In this document: piece after piece, positions 18,358 to 26,369 of the stretch
Layout: the number at the start of each line of letters is the position of its first letter
Position numbering within the stretch: the stretch's first letter is position 1
Assembly (NCBI RefSeq): GCF_024518835.1
Contig: NZ_JANIGO010000004.1
Span: 62,001-126,000 of the forward strand
Reading direction: 5' to 3'
Length of the DNA stretch: 64,000 nucleotides
From: Limnobacter humi
GTDB lineage: Bacteria > Pseudomonadota > Gammaproteobacteria > Burkholderiales > Burkholderiaceae_B
Made by a program: the position numbers and the translations under genes
Notes under the pieces: model-generated
What the model saw: the letters and a program-made list of their open reading frames with translations, nothing else
Told to the model about the DNA's origin: nothing
The model's database searches: none

Positions 18358-19809
18358 ATGAATGCCCCTTCCACACACATCGGTCAAGAACTCTCAGCAG
18401 CAGAACTGAAGGCGACCCTTGAATCACTGCGCCAAGCCTACCGCATCAACCCCTATCCCAGTTGGAATCAGCGTCGAGAGTGGCTTCAAAAACTCAGCGA
18501 CATGATATACGACAACAAGATGGCCTTTGCAGCGGCGATTTCAGAGGATTTTGGTTACCGCTCACCCAACGACACGCTGCTGGCCGAGGTATTCCCGAGC
18601 CTGGAAGGCATACGTCACGCCATCAAACATGGCAAATCCTGGATGAAGGTCCGCAAGCAGGGCGCCAGCATCTGGTTCAAGCCGGGCTCCACTGCACTGA
18701 TGCCACAACCACTGGGCGTGATCGGCGTGATTGTGCCTTGGAACTACCCACTGTTTCTGTCCGCAGGCCCGCTGGTGGCCGCGCTGGCCGCCGGCAATCG
18801 CGCATTTATCAAGATGAGCGAATACACCCCCCGCTTTTCCGCATTGCTGGACCAGAAGCTGGCTCAGTATTTGGGTCGGGATGTGGTGCAAGTGGTCAAC
18901 GGCGGCCCTGAGGTGGCTGCGGAATTCTCTCGCCTGCCCTTTGACCACATTCTGTTTACCGGGTCTACCCCAGTGGGCAAGATGGTCATGAAAGCCGCCG
19001 CCGAGAACCTGGTGCCGGTGACCTTGGAACTGGGTGGCAAAAGCCCGGCCATCATCACTGCTGAAACCGCCGCAAACGACGCCCGCCTGAAAAATGCGGT
19101 GGGCCGCGTCATTTCGGGTAAGTCAATCAACGCCGGTCAAACCTGTATTGCCCCAGACTACCTGTTGGTCCCCGAAGGCTGTGAGGACCGCGTACTTGCA
19201 CATGCCAAAGACATCGTCAGCAGACGGTTTCCGGACGGTGTTTTGTCCAAGGACTTCACAGGCATTGTGTCGGACCGACATGCCACGCGCTTGCAACGGC
19301 TGACGGACGAAGCGGCTGAGACCGGTGCCCGTATTGTGAACCTGATGAAAACCGGCGATAACCCGGGCCGCAAGGTGCCATTGACTTTTGTTCTGAATGC
19401 CAAGAACGACACTGGCTTGATGCAGGAAGAAATTTTCGGTCCGATATTGCCCATCGTCACGTACAAGAGGCTAGACGATGCATTGGCCTACGTGAACGCA
19501 CGTCCACGTCCACTGGCCTTGTACCTATTTGATGACAACAGCAAGACTCAAGAACTGGTGATGCAACAAACCATCGCCGGTGGTGTGTGCATCAACGAAA
19601 CCTTGTTCCACATAGCCCAAGAAAACCTGCCTTTCGGTGGCGTGGGTGATTCGGGCATGGGCCACTACCACGGCAAGTATGGCTTTGACACCATGACCAA
19701 ACTCAAACCCATCTTCAAGCAAGCCCGGTTCAACAGTGCTGAAATGCTGGCACCCCCCTACGGCAAGACCATCAAAATGTTGCTCGATATTTTGACCCGC
19801 AAGGTGTGA
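18358..19809 (+). CDS. coniferyl/fatty-type aldehyde dehydrogenase
   Basis: 483-residue NAD(P)-dependent aldehyde dehydrogenase closest to the coniferyl aldehyde dehydrogenase (CalB) group, which is short like class 3 fatty aldehyde dehydrogenases. Catalytic residues are intact: Asn129 in PWNYP, Glu224 in LELGGKSP, Cys263 in NAGQTC. ATG at 18358 is chosen; codons upstream lie in the divergent intergenic region. A C-terminal hydrophobic segment typical of membrane-bound FALDH is not clear. Next to lipase, acyl-CoA reductase and fadD genes, it may oxidise fatty aldehydes to acids rather than coniferyl aldehyde; this is inference. Confidence 0.87.
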   Translation: MNAPSTHIGQELSAAELKATLESLRQAYRINPYPSWNQRREWLQKLSDMIYDNKMAFAAAISEDFGYRSPNDTLLAEVFPSLEGIRHAIKHGKSWMKVRKQGASIWFKPGSTALMPQPLGVIGVIVPWNYPLFLSAGPLVAALAAGNRAFIKMSEYTPRFSALLDQKLAQYLGRDVVQVVNGGPEVAAEFSRLPFDHILFTGSTPVGKMVMKAAAENLVPVTLELGGKSPAIITAETAANDARLKNAVGRVISGKSINAGQTCIAPDYLLVPEGCEDRVLAHAKDIVSRRFPDGVLSKDFTGIVSDRHATRLQRLTDEAAETGARIVNLMKTGDNPGRKVPLTFVLNAKNDTGLMQEEIFGPILPIVTYKRLDDALAYVNARPRPLALYLFDDNSKTQELVMQQTIAGGVCINETLFHIAQENLPFGGVGDSGMGHYHGKYGFDTMTKLKPIFKQARFNSAEMLAPPYGKTIKMLLDILTRKV

Positions 19810-19876
19810 ACATCCAAGCGTGAACCTGCTGGCCCGGCCCTGGTCGGGTTGAGATTGAACAGAAGGAAAGCCTGCT

Positions 19877-20875
19877 GTGATCAGAACCCTCAACCGACTC
19901 TATTGGGTCGGTTATTTTTTGTTCGCGTACACCCTGTACTTCGTCATGCGGGTATGGGTGCACCTGTCCATCAACAACGCCTTGACGCTCTCGATCAGCC
20001 TAACGTTTGGCCTGCTGTTTCTGGCCCACGTGGGTTTCAACATTTCCGGCTTCGCCTTGTCATTCAGCGTGCGGCAACTGCCACAAGTGCGAGACAAAGG
20101 CTTGCCATTTCACAGCGCCGAGGGCGAGGGGTTCCACAGCCTGAACACATGGCGGTGGATCAAGGCTGTCTTGGCAGAAAGCCTGGCCAGTTTCAAACTC
20201 ATCATGCTTCAGCAACCCTGGTTCAACATTGATGAGGGGATCCGCCTGGCACCCAAAGCCTGGAAAAAGAAAAAGCCGCTACCGGTGCTGTTGATCCACG
20301 GTTACCTGTGTAATGCAGGCGTTTGGTCTCACACCCGCAACATGCTGGAAAAAGCCAACGTGACCACGCATGCCATCACGCTGGAACCAGCCATCGGATC
20401 CATTCGACGGTATTCAACCCAAATTCACGACGCCATAGAAGATTTGTTGAAAGCCACAGGGGCTCCGAGGGTGAAAATACTGGCCCACAGCATGGGGGGC
20501 GTGGCGACGCGCTACCATGTCACAGAATATGGCCATCATCGAATCGCCGGCCTGATGACCTTGGGCAGCCCACACTTTGGCACGGCTTTGTCCTCACTGG
20601 GTGTGGGCAAGAATGTTCGCCAAATGGCATGGGGTAGTTATTTCCTGCGACACTTGCGAGAGCACCCCAGCGACCGTGAATTTCAGGAAAAAATCATTTC
20701 ACTGTGGACACCCCAGGACAATATCGTGTGTCCACCTTCCTCCTGCAAACTGGAATTCGGACGGAACATTGCGGTCCCCGGTTGTGGCCACGTGAGCTTG
20801 GTCACAGATTCCACCACCGAAGACCTCATCCTCAACTGGCTGGCTGAGGATGCCCAAGCGTACGGTCAGAAGTGA
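19877..20875 (+). CDS. membrane-anchored alpha/beta-hydrolase lipase
   Basis: 332 residues. Two hydrophobic helices near the N-terminus (about 10-30 and 37-60) suggest membrane anchoring; the hydrolase domain begins at VLLIHGYLCNAGVW with the nucleophile in AHSMGG (about residue 206) and LGSPHFGTALS after it. The final His is probably in GCGHVSL near 302. It resembles esterase/lipase proteins that release fatty acids. The start is GTG at 19877 with GAAGGAAAG 7 nt upstream. Its 3' end overlaps the convergent acyl-CoA reductase gene by 10 bp, with no terminator between them. Confidence 0.85.
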   Translation: MIRTLNRLYWVGYFLFAYTLYFVMRVWVHLSINNALTLSISLTFGLLFLAHVGFNISGFALSFSVRQLPQVRDKGLPFHSAEGEGFHSLNTWRWIKAVLAESLASFKLIMLQQPWFNIDEGIRLAPKAWKKKKPLPVLLIHGYLCNAGVWSHTRNMLEKANVTTHAITLEPAIGSIRRYSTQIHDAIEDLLKATGAPRVKILAHSMGGVATRYHVTEYGHHRIAGLMTLGSPHFGTALSSLGVGKNVRQMAWGSYFLRHLREHPSDREFQEKIISLWTPQDNIVCPPSSCKLEFGRNIAVPGCGHVSLVTDSTTEDLILNWLAEDAQAYGQK

Positions 20876-22851
20876 ATACCCTGCAGCAAGGTGGTGAAGG
20901 CCACCTGGTCGGCCGTAGGCCCACCACTCTTCTTGCCCTTGGCCGCCGACTCTGAATCGGGGAACATCCGGAACGATGTGTTCATGAGGATTTGCGCTGG
21001 GCGCGGCACCAAAGCATGCATGACCTGCCCCAACACGCCCAAGCGCGTTGCAATGCGAACCGGCCTATGAATAACAGCCTTGGCCACCATATCTGCCGCC
21101 TGTTCTGGCGTTAGCGTGGGCACATTGTTGTACAACTTCGTGGGCGCAATCATGGGTGTACGCACCAGCGGCATGTTGATGGTGGTGAAGTGGATATTCA
21201 GGTCAGCAAACTCGGACGCTGCACAGCGCGTCCAGGCGTCCAGCGCCCCTTTTGAAGCCACATAGGCTGAAAAGCGCGGTGCGTTGGTCAGTACACCAAT
21301 CGATGAGATATTCACCACATGGCCTTTGCGGCGCTCCATCATTTTGGGCAGCAAACCATAGGTCACCCGCAGCGCACCAAAATAGTTGAGTTGCATGGTT
21401 CGTTCCAGGTCGTGGAATCGATCGAAGCTGTTTTCAATGCCTCGGCGAATGGATCGCCCCGCATTGTTCACCAACACATCCACGTGACCAAAATCTTTCA
21501 GCAGCAATGCGACGAATCGATCGCAATCGTCCATGTCGGCAATGTCCACTGCATAGGTGTGTACTGTGCCGCCCTCGGCTTGAATGAGCGCCTTCGCTTC
21601 GGCCAGTTTGTCGGCATCTCGGCCGCAAATCACCGTGATGGCCCCTGCCGCTGCAAATTTTTGCGCGGTGGCCAAACCGATGCCGGATGAGCCGCCAGTA
21701 ATCAGCACCACCTTGTCTTTGACCGTGCCACTGAGGCTTCGGTCCACAAAGAGGTCGGGGTCTAGGTTACGTTCCCAATAATCCCAAATCACCCAAGCGT
21801 AATCGTCGAGCTTGGGGCACTCGATGCCACTGCCTTCCAGCGCAGCCAATGTGTCGCGGCAATCGTAACGGGTTGGCCAGTTGATGTAGCCAAACACTTC
21901 TTCAGGCAAGGCCAGGTCTTTGAGCACTGCATTGCGAATGCGCCGCACCGGTGTCAAGCTCATCAAGCCCTTCTTCACCGCCCCTGGAATAAAACCAAAC
22001 ATGGCCGCATTCACACGCAGTTCCATTTTCGGCGCATGGGCGGCTTTGGCGAATATGTTCATCACATCGCCGATGCGCTTGGCATTCGGGTCCACCAAGT
22101 GAAATGCTTTGCCATCCAGACCTGGTTTGTGCGCAATATGGTCCATGGCATTGACCACAAAGTCCACTGGGACCAGGTTGATTCGGCCACCTTCCAGGCC
22201 AATTGTTGGTACCCAAGCTGGCAGCAGTTTGCGCATTTTCTGGATCAGCTTGAAGAAATAATATGGGCCGTCAATCTTGTCCATTTCGCCGGTTTTGGAA
22301 TCGCCCACAACAAAGGAGGGGCGATACACCCGCCAAGCGCCTTTGCAGTGTTTTCGAACAAGGGCTTCAGCGTCGTGTTTGGTCCGGAAGTATGGATGGT
22401 CCAGGTTTTCAGCTTCCTCAAACATGTCCTCACGGAAAATACCCTCGTACAAACCCGCTGCGGCAATGGACGAAACATGCTGAAAGCAACCAACACCCAG
22501 TGCATTGGCCAAGTCAACTGCGTTTTTGGTGCCTTGAATATTGGTTTGGATTTGGCTTTCCGCATCGGCAGCCAAATCGTAAATGGCTGCCAAATGAAAG
22601 AAATGGTCCACTTGTTTGGTCAGCATTTTCACATCCGCTGCCTTTAAACCCAACTTCGGTTGATTGAGATCACCCACCACCGGCACGCACTGGCCTTTCT
22701 TGGCACCCCAGTACTTTTGAAGCTCTGGCACCTTGTCAAGGCTGCCCTCTCGAATCAGGAAATAAATGATGCCTTTCCGCTTGTTGTGAACAAGGCGTTT
22801 AACCAAGCGCTTTCCGATGAAACCGGTTGCGCCGGTAACAAAATAGTTCAT
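20866..22851 (-). CDS. two-domain fatty acyl-CoA reductase (Marinobacter Maqu_2507-like)
   Basis: 661 residues, the same length as the Marinobacter fatty acyl-CoA reductase that converts acyl-CoA to fatty alcohol in two NADPH-dependent steps, and recognisably homologous along the whole length. The N-terminal extended-SDR domain has TGATGFIG (6-13), HLAAIYD (about 86) and YFRTK (154-158). The linker includes WDYWERNLDPDLF (about 356). The C-terminal classical SDR domain has TGGSSGIG (385-392), NNAG (462-465), SS516-517 and YVASK (530-534). Both active sites look intact. ATG at 22851 has AGAGGG upstream. It is divergent from a phasin gene and convergent with a lipase. Confidence 0.9.
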   Translation of the reverse strand: MNYFVTGATGFIGKRLVKRLVHNKRKGIIYFLIREGSLDKVPELQKYWGAKKGQCVPVVGDLNQPKLGLKAADVKMLTKQVDHFFHLAAIYDLAADAESQIQTNIQGTKNAVDLANALGVGCFQHVSSIAAAGLYEGIFREDMFEEAENLDHPYFRTKHDAEALVRKHCKGAWRVYRPSFVVGDSKTGEMDKIDGPYYFFKLIQKMRKLLPAWVPTIGLEGGRINLVPVDFVVNAMDHIAHKPGLDGKAFHLVDPNAKRIGDVMNIFAKAAHAPKMELRVNAAMFGFIPGAVKKGLMSLTPVRRIRNAVLKDLALPEEVFGYINWPTRYDCRDTLAALEGSGIECPKLDDYAWVIWDYWERNLDPDLFVDRSLSGTVKDKVVLITGGSSGIGLATAQKFAAAGAITVICGRDADKLAEAKALIQAEGGTVHTYAVDIADMDDCDRFVALLLKDFGHVDVLVNNAGRSIRRGIENSFDRFHDLERTMQLNYFGALRVTYGLLPKMMERRKGHVVNISSIGVLTNAPRFSAYVASKGALDAWTRCAASEFADLNIHFTTINMPLVRTPMIAPTKLYNNVPTLTPEQAADMVAKAVIHRPVRIATRLGVLGQVMHALVPRPAQILMNTSFRMFPDSESAAKGKKSGGPTADQVAFTTLLQGIHF

Positions 22852-23006
22852 GGTGGTATCCCTCTCTGTTCTGATGGTTTGTGGGTAAAAACTCTCATGG
22901 GGTTTAGTATGCCTTCTCTAGTCCCGCATGAATAAACTATTAGAATAGACAAAAATGAAAGGGTTCGCTGCGCCAGCCGCGAACACACCACCAGGAGAGA
23001 CAAACA

Positions 23007-23462
23007 ATGACCGGCAAGAAAAAATCCATTGAGAATCCGATCAAAGGTGCTGTGGACAGCGCGCAGCAACTGTTGAATGCTGGCCTGGGTGCCATCACCA
23101 AGGCACAGGAAGAAAGTAATCGGGTGTTGGAAAACCTGGTCAAGGAAGGGCAGGAAATTCAGGAGCGAACAGTGAAATTTGCCAATCAGAAAGTCGTTGA
23201 AGTCACTGGCGAAGTGACAGGCAAGGTGAGCAAATTGGCTGGCTCTGTCTCCAGCAAGGCCACCCAACACTGGGACAAGCTGGAACAAGTCTTTGAAGAA
23301 CGCGTTGCACGCGCCTTGGGCCGCTTGGGTGTACCCACCAACAAGGATGTTCAGCAACTGTCAGACCGGATTGAACAGCTGTCAGCGGCCATAGCCCAGC
23401 TGACAGGCCAAAAACCGGAGGCTGCTGCCAAAAAAACCGTCAAAGGCAAAAAGGGCGAATAA
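23007..23462 (+). CDS. phasin, PhaI/PhaF-type granule-associated protein
   Basis: 151 residues, almost entirely helical. The central part (NRVLENLVKEGQEIQ ... RALGRLGVPT) matches poly(hydroxyalkanoate) granule-associated proteins of the PhaI/PhaF family; a leucine-zipper-like segment (DVQQLSDRIEQLSAAIAQL) and a short Lys/Ala tail follow. Phasins coat PHA granules and control their size and number. AGGAG lies 8-10 nt before ATG 23007. It is divergently transcribed from the acyl-CoA reductase across 155 bp and is followed by a strong terminator. Confidence 0.9.
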   Translation: MTGKKKSIENPIKGAVDSAQQLLNAGLGAITKAQEESNRVLENLVKEGQEIQERTVKFANQKVVEVTGEVTGKVSKLAGSVSSKATQHWDKLEQVFEERVARALGRLGVPTNKDVQQLSDRIEQLSAAIAQLTGQKPEAAAKKTVKGKKGE

Positions 23463-23500
23463 GCGCCCGGCACGTGTGTCGAACACCTTCGGTTTCGAAC

Positions 23501-23530
23501 AAAACCGGCTCCACTTGGGCCGGTTTTTTT
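23501..23530 (+). terminator. intrinsic terminator after the PhaI-type phasin
   Basis: Perfect 9-bp stem AAAACCGGC/GCCGGTTTT followed by a run of T to 23530. Confidence 0.92.
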
Positions 23531-23565
23531 GACCCTGCATCACCCCTTCATCCTGTGCCCACCCC

Positions 23566-24819
23566 ATGACAATCGAACCCAAACAACCCAAAATCGGACT
23601 GGCATTGGCTGGTGGCGGACCATTGGGTGCCATTTATGAAGTGGGTGCCCTGGTGGCTTTGTCGGAAGCCATCGAAGGCTTGGACCTCAACGACATGCGG
23701 GTGTATGTCGGTGTGTCGGCCGGTGGAATTGTGGCCACCGGTTTGGCTCACAACCTCACGCCCATTCAAATCTACAAGCTGTTCATTGAGGGCGAACCCG
23801 CTGACTTTGCATTCGACCCCTCCATCCTGCTGAAACCGGCCTTCAAGGAATACTGGACCCGACTGAGAAAAATCCCCAGTTTACTGGCCACCGCCGTGTC
23901 CGATTACTTCTTGCGCGACGATGCCACCTGGGTCAGCTGCATTGAACGACTTGGGGCTGCCATTCCAACAGGCCTGTTCAATGGGGACGAGCTGCATGAA
24001 TGGATGGCCGATTTAATCGCCAAAGGTGGTGGTACCAACGATTTCCGAAGCCTGAAAAACCGGCTTATTCTGGTGGCCACTGACTTGGATTCCGGCGAAT
24101 CCATTCCATTTGGCATGCCAGGGCATGATGATGTGCCGATTTCAAAAGCGGTTCAAGCCTCGGCCTCTCTGCCTGGCCTGTTCCCGCCCGTTCGAATCGG
24201 TAACCGTCACTATGTGGACGGTGCACTGAAAAAAACGCTGCATGCATCCACGGCCCTGAAAGAAGGTGTTGAGCTGTTGATTTGCCTGAATCCGCTAGTG
24301 CCCTATGACGACCGCATGAACCCGCGCAACCACCGACGCCGGGCCAAGGGCAAGGCTTTTCAGCCCGGTTCACGACTATACGAAGGCGGATTGCCGCTGG
24401 TGCTGTCGCAGACCTTTCGCTCCATCATCCATTCCCGGATGGACATCGGCATGGAACGGTATGCACACCTGTATCCGAATGCGGATATTGTTCTGTTTGA
24501 GCCACAGCATGGCGATGGAGAATTTTTCTTTACCAACCCCTTTAGCTATGCCAGCCGCCGGCGGCTATGCGAACATGCATACCAGCGAACACGGGAAGAG
24601 CTCTGGAACCGTCGTCACGATCTGTCCGAGAAGCTGGCACGCCACGGACTTGAACTGAATTTGGAGGTGTTGAAAGACCCCACCATGCGACTGGCCAACA
24701 AACCAGCCAAACGCCCAGCCCGAGCTGGCTCCGTGGTGGCCAAGTTTGACCAGCTCGAAGACTCGCTCAACGAGCTGGACCGTTACCTCCGAATTGCAAA
24801 AACACGTCAAATTGCATGA
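23566..24819 (+). CDS. patatin-like phospholipase
   Basis: 417-residue cytosolic-looking lipid acyl hydrolase. The oxyanion loop LAGGGPLG (about 14-21), the nucleophile Ser51 in GVSAGG and the catalytic Asp218 in YVDGAL form the patatin Ser-Asp dyad. The C-terminal 150 residues are basic and helical, ending in a coiled-coil-like QLEDSLNELDRYL. Patatins hydrolyse phospholipids or, in PHA accumulators, may sit on granules. It stands alone between a terminator and the TetR promoter. ATG at 23566 has no strong ribosome binding site. Confidence 0.9.
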   Translation: MTIEPKQPKIGLALAGGGPLGAIYEVGALVALSEAIEGLDLNDMRVYVGVSAGGIVATGLAHNLTPIQIYKLFIEGEPADFAFDPSILLKPAFKEYWTRLRKIPSLLATAVSDYFLRDDATWVSCIERLGAAIPTGLFNGDELHEWMADLIAKGGGTNDFRSLKNRLILVATDLDSGESIPFGMPGHDDVPISKAVQASASLPGLFPPVRIGNRHYVDGALKKTLHASTALKEGVELLICLNPLVPYDDRMNPRNHRRRAKGKAFQPGSRLYEGGLPLVLSQTFRSIIHSRMDIGMERYAHLYPNADIVLFEPQHGDGEFFFTNPFSYASRRRLCEHAYQRTREELWNRRHDLSEKLARHGLELNLEVLKDPTMRLANKPAKRPARAGSVVAKFDQLEDSLNELDRYLRIAKTRQIA

Positions 24820-24849
24820 CACAATCGCAGGGTTTTTGCGGATTCCCTT

Positions 24850-24878
24850 TTGTCGATGATACGAAAACCACGTATGCT
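24850..24878 (+). promoter_or_regulatory. promoter of the tetR-ACBP operon with an embedded inverted repeat
   Basis: TTGTCG (24850-24855), 17-bp spacer, TATGCT (24873-24878). Within it is the inverted repeat ATACG (24859-24863) / CGTAT (24871-24875) separated by 7 bp, in the position expected for a self-repressing TetR operator. The arms are only 5 bp, so the operator is a hypothesis. Confidence 0.55.
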
Positions 24879-24961
24879 TACAGCTTGAATAAAACCAATA
24901 AAAACTGCCCACCTGGCTGGGTTACGAGTGCCCTCCGGGCTCGACAGGAGACGACCTGAGA

Positions 24962-25630
24962 ATGGAACGCAAGCCTCCAAGAAGAACAAGAGAACGAATT
25001 CTCGATTTGTCACTGCGGCTGTTCAATGAATTCGGTGAACCAAACATCACCACCACGGTGATTGCCGATGAAATGAACATCAGCCCGGGCAATCTCTACT
25101 ACCATTTCCGCAACAAAGACGACATCGTCAACAGCATTTTTGCCGGCTTCGAGAAAGAGATTGATGGATTGCTGGATGTACCTGGCAACCGGCAAGCCAA
25201 CATCGAAGACGCTTGGCTGTACCTGCAGGTGTCGTTCGAACTGATTTGGCGTTACCGGTTTTTGTACCGGGACCTGAACGACTTGCTGTCGCGCAACCGA
25301 ACCCTTGAAATCCATTTCAAACGCATTCTGAAACACAAGGTCGATGTGGCCCGCAGGCTTTGCGAAGGGTTGGTTGAAAGTGGCGACATGATGGCCAGCC
25401 AAACGCAAATCAATGCGCTGGCCACGAACATGGTGGTGGTGGCCACTTACTGGTTAAGCTATGAATACGTGCGAGACCCACGCCATTTCAATGACGAAGC
25501 CACCATGAGTGCAGCCTTGGCCAATGGCGTTTACCAGGTGATGTGCCTGCTTGCACCCTACTTGCAAGGCAACGCCAAGGAATTGTTTGAAAGCCTTGCA
25601 CAGTCATTTTTGACTGAAGACAACACATAA
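24962..25630 (+). CDS. TetR-family transcriptional regulator
   Basis: 222 residues. The DNA-binding domain at 8-55 contains the helix-turn-helix ADEMNISPGNLYYHFRNKDDIV; the C-terminal ligand domain is Tyr/Leu-rich and of unknown specificity. An AGGAG motif lies about 12 nt before ATG 24962. Only 20 bp separate it from the acyl-CoA-binding protein gene, so they form an operon. An inverted repeat in the promoter spacer suggests autoregulation. An acyl-CoA or fatty acid ligand would make sense from the neighbours but is inferred. Confidence 0.92.
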   Translation: MERKPPRRTRERILDLSLRLFNEFGEPNITTTVIADEMNISPGNLYYHFRNKDDIVNSIFAGFEKEIDGLLDVPGNRQANIEDAWLYLQVSFELIWRYRFLYRDLNDLLSRNRTLEIHFKRILKHKVDVARRLCEGLVESGDMMASQTQINALATNMVVVATYWLSYEYVRDPRHFNDEATMSAALANGVYQVMCLLAPYLQGNAKELFESLAQSFLTEDNT

Positions 25631-25650
25631 CAACATGGAGAGAGACCCCA

Positions 25651-25908
25651 ATGAGTGACTTGAAAGCCCGTTTTGAAAAGGCTGTTGCAGAGTCGAAATC
25701 ACTGCCATCACGGCCGGATAACCAAACCCTGCTGAAAATTTACGCCCTGTTTAAACAAGCATCTGAAGGCGACAACACGGGTAAGCGCCCAGGCTTTACC
25801 GACATTGTGGGCCGCGCTAAATACGATGCCTGGAAGGGCCTTGAAGGTACCAGCAAAGATCAAGCGATGCAAAATTACATTGATTTGATCGAATCGCTGA
25901 AGGGCTAA
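25651..25908 (+). CDS. acyl-CoA-binding protein (ACBP)
   Basis: 85 residues, the size of animal and yeast ACBP, a four-helix protein that binds long-chain acyl-CoA with high affinity and buffers and transports it. Ligand-contact residues are kept: Tyr31 and Lys35 in IYALFKQAS, the segment GKRPGFTD, Lys57 in RAKYDAWKGLEG, Tyr76 in NYI. GGAGAG lies about 10 nt before the ATG. ACBPs are common in eukaryotes and patchy in bacteria, where lipid-accumulating proteobacteria often have them. Operon with the TetR gene; a bidirectional terminator follows. Confidence 0.95.
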   Translation: MSDLKARFEKAVAESKSLPSRPDNQTLLKIYALFKQASEGDNTGKRPGFTDIVGRAKYDAWKGLEGTSKDQAMQNYIDLIESLKG

Positions 25909-25913
25909 TTTCC

Positions 25914-25942
25914 AAACAGGCTCAACCCATGAGCCTGTTTTT
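25914..25942. terminator. bidirectional terminator between ACBP and arsR-type genes
   Basis: Perfect 11-bp stem AAACAGGCTCA/TGAGCCTGTTT with a 5-nt loop and T-runs in both directions; the two genes converge here. Confidence 0.93.
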
Positions 25943-25944
25943 CT

Positions 25945-26295
25945 TTACATGTTCCCTTGGCGAAATACTTCGGCGGCTTGTCTGCTCTCCACAGCGACGC
26001 TGTCCATTTTCGCAGCCACGTGCACACACACTGTACGACACAACTCCACAACAGTGGGCTCTTTCACTTGGTACATGACCAGCGTGCCCTCTTTGCGCCG
26101 TGACAGCACCCCTGCCCGGTACATCAGGTTCAGATGTCTGGATACGTTGGACTGTGTAGACTCCACACCTTCAACAATGTCATTGACCGATTTTTCACCG
26201 TCGCACAAAACGCGGATGATTTTTAACCGGGTCGGCTCAGACAGCACCGAAAAAAAACCGGACACTTGCTCCAGCAGGGAATCCAATTCACTCAT
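25945..26295 (-). CDS. ArsR/SmtB-family regulator with three cysteines
   Basis: 116-residue winged-helix repressor. The recognition region TQSNVSRHLNLMYRAGVLSRRKEG is typical. Cysteines occur at 31 (VLCDGEKSV), 86 and 90 (LCRTVC). The classic ArsR metal motif ELCVCDL is not present; instead the Cys31 context resembles the C..GEKSV of thiol/persulfide sensors such as BigR/SqrR, with the partner cysteine(s) in the C-terminal helix. ATG at 26295 is chosen. It lies upstream of prfC on the same strand, 74 bp apart from the prfC stop, in reverse order, so its target is not obvious. Confidence 0.88.
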   Translation of the reverse strand: MSELDSLLEQVSGFFSVLSEPTRLKIIRVLCDGEKSVNDIVEGVESTQSNVSRHLNLMYRAGVLSRRKEGTLVMYQVKEPTVVELCRTVCVHVAAKMDSVAVESRQAAEVFRQGNM

Positions 26296-26369
26296 AGATC
26301 TATTCCAAAACAGGCGCGCCCAGGCTCGCCATGGACAGGGTCAGTATGTCAGTCATTAAATCGGAAGCT

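Noticed and set aside
22852-23357. A minus-strand 169-codon frame opposite the first phasin
   Set aside because: Antisense to a good phasin gene with a clear ribosome binding site and terminator; no domain seen.
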